Assembly: GCA_002812745.2 (NCBI GenBank)
Contig: NCSJ02000078.1
Coordinates: 1-64,000 of the forward strand
Source: Scytalidium lignicola
Lineage: Eukaryota; Ascomycota; Leotiomycetes
Length of the DNA: 64,000 nucleotides
Reading direction: 5' to 3'
In this document: piece after piece, positions 57,601-64,000 of the stretch
Numbering within the stretch: the first letter of the stretch is position 1
How the letters are laid out: each line of letters starts with the position of its first letter
Notes under the pieces: generated by a model
The model's database searches: none
Told to the model about the DNA's origin: nothing
The model's input: only the letters and a program-made list of their open reading frames with translations
Made by a program: the position numbers and the translations under genes

Positions 57601-58076
57601 TCTGTAAGTCCAACGCGCAATTAATCTACTCAAGTATGATGCTCCATAGCCTTAATAAAGTATCAAGAACTTTCTAATTTGTCTATCCCTTAACCAGATT
57701 TCAAGTGAAATAAATAATTTAGCTTAGCCAAGTGGGTGACTAAACCTAAATGAGGTTGAGAAGGTACAGTGAGTCTGAGAGCTATGCGTGGCTGAGATGT
57801 GAGTTGCTCGGCTACAATTTTAGAGGGGTGATTTCCGCTACCTCAGGGTCTGAGTAAAATATTTTACTCAATAATTTTGAACTTTGATATCTTATTGTCA
57901 AAGACCAATTGCACTACTGTTATCTAAAATCCGGTGGCTGTAGCCTAGAACGGCTCTAAGCTGATGCTTGATGGTTGTATCTGCCTNAAAAAATCAACTA
58001 GCCTCGAATTTCCCTCACGATCACACACAAAATACCTTTCAAGAGTATCTTGAAACCAGCTTCAACTGCAATCAAT
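54656..58076. other. 3.4-kb gene-poor interval with a dispersed repeat
   Basis: No intact gene. 56138-56190 resembles 20-66 at the window start (GGCTGAAC and GTGCCTGAGGCCGAC in both). On the minus strand at 57268-57530, SWHNPNCPEYVPRIMNHIRVQK..ESCHHLFCPNRSFLCAKLWLC has cysteine spacing that faintly recalls an IBR/RING finger. It is isolated and unproven. Ns precede homopolymers at 54662 and 57987. Confidence 0.45.
56138..56190. repeat. Short dispersed repeat shared with the left end of the window
   Basis: About 50 bases align with positions 20-66 in the same orientation, including GTGCCTGAGGCCGAC. The copies differ at several sites, mostly transitions. The size of the parent repeat is unknown. 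Confidence 0.65.
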
Positions 58077-58664
58077 ATGCCAGAAACAGGGAGTTCACAC
58101 AACTCTATCTCAAACTTCACAAGTCACCCATCTACCTCCCCCTTCACCGTCTCCTGCCAGACCTACATATCCATCCACCCTGACATAAAATGCAAATATA
58201 TTGCAACAGGCTCACTTGTTTTCGACAACTTCAACTCAACAACGCCACGTCTCCTTCTCCTTCAACGCTCTAAAAGCGATAGTATGCCAGGCCGTTGGGA
58301 AACTCCAGGCGGAGGCTGTGACGACGAAGACGAGAGCATCTTGCACGCCGTCACACGAGAACTATGGGAAGAGGCTGGACTCAAAGCTTCTAATATTGGG
58401 CCACTGGTCGGGAAGCCGCATTTCTTCGTTAGTCAATCGGGCAAGCAGATTTGTAAATTTAATTTCTTAGTTCAGGTAGAGCAGGGTACTGAAGGGAAGC
58501 TGGAGGTCAAGTTAGATCCGGCTGAGCATCAGAGATTTGTTTGGGCTAGTGAGAATGAAGTTAGAGCAAAGAAGGTTGGGGATTTAGATTTGGAGTTCAC
58601 TACAAAAGAGACTGAAGAGACTGTGCTCGAAGGGTTTAAGGTGAAGAGAGTTGAGAGCGGATGA
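58077..58664 (+). CDS. Nudix hydrolase
   Basis: A pyrophosphohydrolase of the Nudix (NUDIX box) superfamily, which cleaves nucleoside diphosphates linked to another group. The start is ATG 58077 (MPETGSSHNS), 195 residues, single exon. The Nudix box is complete: GGGCDDEDESILHAVTRELWEEAGL, fitting Gx5Ex7REUxEExGU with all the metal-binding glutamates. The strand before it, ATGSLVFDN..RLLLLQRSKSDSMPGRWETPGG, is the usual lead-in (MPGRWETPGG matches the common PGxWxxPGG). The region after holds KQICKFNFLVQVEQ and EHQRFVWASENEV, typical of the fold. The substrate cannot be told. It stands alone between long gene-poor flanks. Confidence 0.92.
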   Translation: MPETGSSHNSISNFTSHPSTSPFTVSCQTYISIHPDIKCKYIATGSLVFDNFNSTTPRLLLLQRSKSDSMPGRWETPGGGCDDEDESILHAVTRELWEEAGLKASNIGPLVGKPHFFVSQSGKQICKFNFLVQVEQGTEGKLEVKLDPAEHQRFVWASENEVRAKKVGDLDLEFTTKETEETVLEGFKVKRVESG

Positions 58665-60434
58665 GCATAGTGTACGTGAAAACAATGGCGTGTTATAAAC
58701 TCCGTTCAAAAATATATCAATATTGTCCTTTATATTCAATAAGTTATTATTAAAAGTTATAGGCACTAATATTAGAGTAAATTTTAGTTCACCATATAAC
58801 TCTTCGTATCAAATATATGCTGAGATCTGAAGTTGTTTAATATCGGAATATTTTCAACCAAACTGACCTCCAGATCTGCTAGAAGAATTATAAATGCTTA
58901 GGATCTGTTATTATATATATACTAGATTATTATACATGTAGATTTGATATTTTGTGATCTGTACTCTCTTCTCAGCATCCATTTACATCACCTTGCCTCT
59001 CCACCAACCTATCTCTCCATAGCGTCTTCTCCGAAGTTTGCTCCCACCAAGATTAACTACACTGTTATAGCAGCTACAAGTCTGTACCTTCGTCCATTCA
59101 TGCCAGCACTGGCAACAAACCGGGAGCCAGGGTCATTTTACAACGACAACCTGGCATCCTTCGAGAATTGGTATCAAAAGATTGCTCTGCTAGTCAGTAA
59201 GCTCTTGTTGAGATAGAACTTTCTCAATATCTCGGAGAATATTTGAGAGGTTAGACACATTACGTAATTGAATCCTAAGCATCAGTAAGGTGGCAAATAT
59301 ATAGGATAGCTTACTCCTTAAATTTGCTTTAAATAATTAAAGGCATTTACGAATCGCTCAGAGACCTGATTTGTTAGTTTAAGAACCGTAATAAATCGCC
59401 AACTCCGAAGCCAAAGCTCATTGTAATAAAAATCGGAACCCATGATAGTAAGATATAGTGAAAGATTGAACAGCTGAGGAAGGTAGTCATATCTACGTCG
59501 AAAATTAGGCGGCGCCTCGGAGGGTAAATTTTGAAGCCGTTGGGTAGAAGTGCGCGCCACGTAAAACAAAAAATATCTGCTAGCCAAAATTCTGGGATTG
59601 ATGGGATATACAATTAAGAAGGATACAAGGAACTGAGAGAAAATAGAAAGTAAGGACAGAATTAATAAAAAATTATCTCCGTAACAAAGATTAATGTCTT
59701 AAACAGTAAGCATAAACAGAGAAACTTATTAATATGACAAAGTCATATGTTATATGCATAATCAAGTCTTATATGATCTAGGCCATATCGAGATCCCGTC
59801 AATAAACATCTTTACACCTAGAAAGCACTCTCGAGGAGGGTAAAAATTAAAATGGCTATCACCAAGAGAGTCTCGGAGGACGTTTCTCTATGAAAAATCA
59901 TTCTGTTCGTAAAGCAGAGTCGATTGTAAGTATGAACTACTAGGTATACAAAATTGAAGAATAACAAGGCTTCTAGATTCAATTTGTGTATAAGACCCTA
60001 TTGGTTTAAGAGACCATGTGCTGGTGATCACCTCCGCATGTTGCCCCACTAGTCGGAACGTCACTTCGGACGGAATCTTCGGAATACATCTCGAATGCTC
60101 GTTCGGCAGCCGGCCGCCAGCTAACCTTGTCGCTGCCTTCTCATCTCGCAGTGATCCGAATAATAAAATCACCGAGACAACTAAGCAGAATACAAAGATT
60201 ATCAGTGTTCATGAGGTAGACCAAGTTTCCTGACTTCAAGCAAAATCTGTTTGCTAGATTTGCTAGCGGATTTAGTATACGGACCTTGTTTTGTTCCCCG
60301 AGCGCCGTAGCTCATCAACCCCGCTTCTTCCGTAAAAACCTCGGTGTATCTTCCTCCCTAAGAGGCTATTGACGAAGGAAATTATTAGACGGAAGTCCAA
60401 TTGTCTCTAGCATCCCTGAAAATATTGCTAGAAA
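58665..60434. other. Gene-poor interval upstream of the XlnR-like gene
   Basis: AT-rich at 58720-58940 and 59640-59760. No gene supported on either strand. The stretch just before 60435 should hold the promoter of the Zn(II)2Cys6 gene. Confidence 0.4.
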
Positions 60435-62934
60435 ATGTCGAACCATCCTGAATCCCACCCAGAATCCAATGTGGAGACCCAAGCTCACCTGGATAGACCG
60501 CCGAAGCGACAGAAGATACCTGTGGCGTGTGATGGGTGCCGAGCTCGGAAAGTGAAGTGCGATGGCGTTCGGCCAGGTAAGTTTGGCTACCAGAGAGCTC
60601 ACCTCATTTCTCGGAAGATATCTGAGTGATCCGTATTAGTATGCGGAGTGTGCATTCGTAGGAAAGCCAAGGGTGCTATTTGCACATATAGCGATGAGCG
60701 ACCTTCAACGCTTCATAGGAGCACAGGGCCGTTACAACAACGGGATTCGATTCCTTTTTACAGCAACCAATCGCCTTCTCAACCATCTCATANCCCCCCA
60801 GTCTACCAGAGACCATGAGTCTCATGTGGATGTCCCGGGCCAGCACTCTGTTGCTGCAGCTCATCTCCTGGAGCTGAGGGAGAGAGGTGGAGATAGTCCC
60901 CGAACATTCTCCACGAGAACTCCAAATTCAACAACTCAAGCTCTACCGGAACAATCAAGAGGCATCGACTCTATGACCGGGGTGATTGGAGAACACACTA
61001 ACACCCAGGGGTTCTTTGGCAGTAGCAGCGCTGGCTCATTCATGCGACAGATTAAATCAGCTATCGACTCAAAAGTTGGTCTTGCTAGCCGTCGTTCTTC
61101 TGTCTCCGGAGCAAATAAAGCACCTCTGTTTGCTACATCTCCAGCCGAGAATTCTGACTTTGCACGAAACAGAAAGGTTGATTATGTATTACCTACACGG
61201 AAGACAGGCGATATGCTTTTTGCAGTGTACTGGGAATTAGTACATCCGTTATACCCCTTCCTCGACCGTAAAAGATTTGAACAAGCTTACTTGTCACTCT
61301 GGTCTGGAGCTGATACTAAAATGGATGAGAGAATTCTGGTCTGTACATTGAACGTTATATTTGCTCTTGCATGTCAACTCTCCGACTCGATAACTCCGGA
61401 AACCCGAGAGGAATCTGCGAAGACATACTTCAAACGAGCCCAGGAGCTATTGCAATTAGACCTTTGGGATATTGGATCCACGGAATTAGTTCAATGTTTG
61501 TTACTAATGGGGCAGTATCTTCAGAGCACCAATACTCCCCATCAATGTTGGATGGTTGTAGGGCACGCAGTTAGGGTTGCTCAGGGATTGGGTTTTCATC
61601 TCCCCGAGAGCACGTTTGACCTGCGGAGCGCACGGGATAGAGAGTTATCAAGGGTCATTTGGCATGGATGTGTTCTCATGGATAGGTAAGCACATCCCAT
61701 CTCACTGGGACATTTAAAATTCAACACTAAATAACTTAAGGGTCCTGTCAATGACTTTTGGTCGGCCTGCAATGATATCAAAAAGTCTAGCAGATACGGT
61801 TCCGTTACCAGCAATGATCGATCCAGAATATCTCCCAGAGGAAGCAAGTACTCCTGGTGTTCAGCCTCCCGGCCGACCACCAATGATTGCATTCTTTGTG
61901 AGATCATTGCATTTATACGAAATCATTAATGACATATTGCTGGAGCTCTACATGAATGATGATCAGGATGACACTAAAGACCCGGATGGATTCCCATTAT
62001 ACAAGCCGTATGAATCACTAGACTTAGCTGCCATATTAAAACTCGATCGGGCTCTAATGTCGTGGGGTCGGAACCTGCCACCTCATCTTAAACTCTCTTC
62101 TCCTGAATGTATGAGTAACGGAATGGTCTACAGGCAGGCCATAGTGTGTCGAGCTAGGTATGCCTCGCGTCTAATATGAGCTTCTTTTACTAACCTAGAA
62201 CTTAAGATTTCTCCACGCACGTATTCTGCTCTTCAGACCCGTTCTATCGCGTTTCTGCCTTCCCGATCTAACTGTCTCAGTACCTAACACTGGAACAGCT
62301 CTTGATGAGAGTCTCTCTCAATGCGTAACTTTGCAATGTTCTATACTTTGTTTAAGGTCTGCCCATGAAGTAATTAGACTAGTACACTCAAATTTATCTA
62401 CTACTGACCTGAGCGGCCCTTTACCAGCCTGGTGGTATTGTATCCTATGTAAGTTTGATCATTCCCTACTCTGTACCTATGCTAGAAATAAGCTCACCGT
62501 TATTAGATGTATATACTGCAGCTACTGTTCTCCTCGCCGCACGCCTACGCCCCGTAATTCAATCTGAAATCACAGATTACACCATATCAAACTCCTGGGC
62601 CTGTGCAATCGAAGTTTTAAAGTCCTTTGAACGCCTAGGGCAATCTGCCCAGCGGTGCGTAGCAGCACTTGAAATCCTTGCTGTTAAGATCTCTCAAGAC
62701 TCAACTACTGCTGAAAATTCCGAGTCAAATCAGATTCAGAACCAGAGTATAGCTGTGGCAAAGAGACCCCAGCGTCTACATGATGATGAGACAACGAGAA
62801 GGGATGTGGATGACAGGATGTTAAATGGGAATTTTGATATAGATATATATGATACTGGTGGGTTTGACTTTAATGGGTTTCAGATCGATCTTAGTGATAT
62901 GTCTTGGTTAAAAGTTGTCCCGTCAGATCTGTAA
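60435..62934 (+). CDS. Zn(II)2Cys6 transcription factor, XlnR/Xyr1-like family
   Basis: A fungal zinc-cluster regulator. The cluster is split by an intron: VACDGCRARKVKCDGVRP (exon 1, 60435-60576) and VCGVCIRRKAKGAICTYSDE (exon 2, from 60640), six cysteines in all. Further exons are to 61685, 61741-62157, 62207-62448 and 62507-62934, all in phase. The fungal-specific regulatory domain is clear: YWELVHPLYPFLDRKRFEQAYLSLWSG, LLLMGQYLQSTNTPHQCWMVVGHAVRVAQGLGFHLPE, RELSRVIWHGCVLMDR and LSMTFGRPAMI, and later CRARFLHARILLFRPVL and YVYTAATVLLAARLRP. It ends with an acidic tail (DIYDTGGFDFNGFQIDLSDMSWLK), a likely activation segment. The frame changes at the N at 60793 in front of a C-run: dropping the N gives QPSHTPQSTRDHES and restores one frame. 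Targets unknown; the family includes xylanase/cellulase regulators. Confidence 0.88.
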
Positions 62935-63318
62935 GATATCAAAGGGGTTGTAGTATTTGATATACTGGCGAAAGGACTGTCTTACTATACTCTAAGCTTA
63001 GCGTTTGTATGCTAGATGGTGTAATAGGTAGAATCTGCTTGGTAGAGGTAGTCGGGTTACAGGTTATTGCGTGCCTCTGTTGAAAAAGTATGCCAAAAAA
63101 AGTCTAAACAATAAACACGATACCAAACTAGTTCACCATCCTTTGTACTTTTCTGCTAGCAACATACCATCCCTCTCTGATCAAGAGATTGACCACGGAT
63201 TAGTCCTATACTCACCGTAAAACTTACCAACATCAGCATCCCTATCCCCATTAATTACACTAGCAATTCTCTTGCCACTACTTCTAGATTCGCAGTACAC
63301 TTTTCCTGTGCGTGCCCT
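62935..63318. other. 3' flank of the zinc-cluster gene
   Basis: No gene or clear terminator motif that I can name. Confidence 0.4.
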
Positions 63319-63636
63319 TTAAAAATCAAAATCAGTAGCAATTAAACCTGGATATATCCCATGAATTTTATATTTAAGAGATACTTGAACTGTAGTTCTA
63401 GTTAAGAAGATACAATATTCCATCGTGTTGAAAGGACTGTCATTGGAGAGCGGCCCTGATATATAATTGGAGGATAGATAGAGCCGGATGTCCCGCATAA
63501 GCCTATTACACGTACGAGTACCCCTGTGCCGCACTAACCCCGCGTTTTCTGCATCCTCGGCCCCAACGCACCGTTGAATCGCAGCACTCGATACAGCGCT
63601 CCTCTCGGCCAAGACAATAGGCACCCTACTCTCCAT
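63319..63636 (-). CDS. Hypothetical protein or exon, unknown family
   Basis: An open frame of 105 residues from ATG 63636, MESRVPIVLAERSAVSSAAIQRCVGAEDAENAGLVRHRG, then CNRLMRDIRLYLSSNYISGPLSNDSPFNTMEYCIFLTRTTVQVSLKYKIHGIYPGLIATDFDF and a stop. The composition looks coding, and the end is ordered. I do not recognise it. It lies divergent to the gene starting at 63784. It may be the last exon of a longer gene or a relic. Confidence 0.3.
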   Translation of the reverse strand: MESRVPIVLAERSAVSSAAIQRCVGAEDAENAGLVRHRGTRTCNRLMRDIRLYLSSNYISGPLSNDSPFNTMEYCIFLTRTTVQVSLKYKIHGIYPGLIATDFDF

Positions 63637-63783
63637 CTCTCTGATAACTCCTCATCTTACGATGTTCAATCCCTCTTGCATCAAACGAAGGCTCTTCTTC
63701 ATCAATAGTAATATACCTTGTACTTGTCCCGATCTATCCAAACACCCAGACGGTTAAACAACATTGGAAAACACATAATCATC

Positions 63784-64000
63784 ATGCCAATGCACAACGG
63801 CTGGCTGCCGAGGGAAGGTACTGTTAATCCCTACTGGTTCCTTCCCCTCGCATTCACCATTGCAAACATCCATTTGCAAGAACAAAGATATGCAATAAAC
63901 TAACATGCCAAAGGCCTCACCGGTGATCCAATCGGCCGGTTCATCAAGAAAACAGCTCTGAATCCGACCTTCACACTCGCCTTCATCCTCCTCGCCCGCT
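63784..64000 (+). CDS. Start of a gene that leaves the window (membrane-associated N-terminus)
   Basis: ATG 63784 in good context begins MPMHNGWLPREG. A donor (GGTACTG) at 63818 and an acceptor (CCAAAG) at 63913 join it in phase to LTGDPIGRFIKKTALNPTFTLAFILLAR, which runs off the right edge. The second exon has a basic amphipathic stretch followed by a hydrophobic one, so a membrane anchor is likely. The frame without splicing ends at 63903. Family unknown from this short piece. Confidence 0.5.

Noticed and set aside
59318..59613. Two overlapping minus-strand frames near 59.5 kb
   Set aside because: Both are short, in an AT-rich stretch, lack conserved motifs and do not connect to other exons.
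1..64000. tRNA genes, rRNA, CRISPR arrays
   Set aside because: I looked for B-box-like GGTTCGANNCC motifs with a matching fold and for evenly spaced direct repeats, and found none I could support. CRISPR is not expected in a fungal nuclear genome.

Overview
The window is nuclear DNA of a filamentous ascomycete (Pezizomycotina). The evidence is the genes and their structure: short 45-100 bp GT..AG introns, an NsdD-type GATA factor, a SUR7/PalI protein, a SAT4-type membrane protein, a XlnR-like Zn(II)2Cys6 regulator and Fot1/pogo transposons. The class cannot be fixed by eye; a Leotiomycete is a weak guess. Gene islands alternate with gene-poor, partly AT-rich stretches that hold decayed genes and transposon remnants. 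Most stop codons in these relics are explained by C-to-T or G-to-A changes, as expected of repeat-induced point mutation (RIP). Single Ns sit in front of homopolymer runs throughout. In two places, dropping the N restores a reading frame, so they look like consensus artefacts.

Layout, left part. 0.5-2.0 kb: a seven-exon SAT4/rhodopsin-like membrane protein (-). 4.7-5.8 kb: a 5'-truncated cytochrome P450 pseudogene (+). 6.8-8.6 kb: a complete but dead Fot1-like element. 9.2-11.1 kb: a ketopantoate-reductase-family gene and a small unknown gene (both -). 11.7 kb: a long hairpin. 13.5-14.9 kb: a membrane acyltransferase (+). 15.7-16.2 kb: a MITE-like element. 17.2-19.2 kb: a small secreted cysteine-rich gene and a broken paralogue. 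19.8-21.0 kb: a SUR7/PalI protein (-). 22.6-24.9 kb: a two-domain secreted cupredoxin whose end runs into an NsdD-type GATA gene. 27.0-28.6 kb: an FAD oxidoreductase.

Layout, right part. 31.7-35.3 kb: a C2/EF-hand phosphatidylserine decarboxylase. 37.4-37.8 kb: a possible tail-anchored protein. 38.4-39.2 kb: a transcription-factor relic (-). 40.1-43.5 kb: the most unusual gene, a dynamin-superfamily GTPase carrying a nucleoporin-like FG region and a GLEBS-like C-terminal motif. It is bracketed by degenerate direct repeats. 44.3-47.8 kb: a Tc1/mariner relic, a GIY-YIG pseudogene and a second pogo-type relic. 49.0-51.0 kb: a small coiled-coil gene (+) and an F-box-like gene (-). 51.7-52.8 kb: an MFS transporter relic cut off by a repeat. 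53.9-54.7 kb: a small YAP-like bZIP. 58.1-58.7 kb: a Nudix hydrolase. 60.4-62.9 kb: the XlnR-like regulator. 63.8 kb: the start of a gene that leaves the window.

The intact genes do not form an obvious pathway cluster. Several act at membranes or the cell surface, and several are regulators (NsdD-like, bZIP, XlnR-like). The best candidate for an under-described system is the dynamin-FG-GLEBS protein, whose parts suggest a GTPase that acts at or binds nuclear pore or mRNA-export components.
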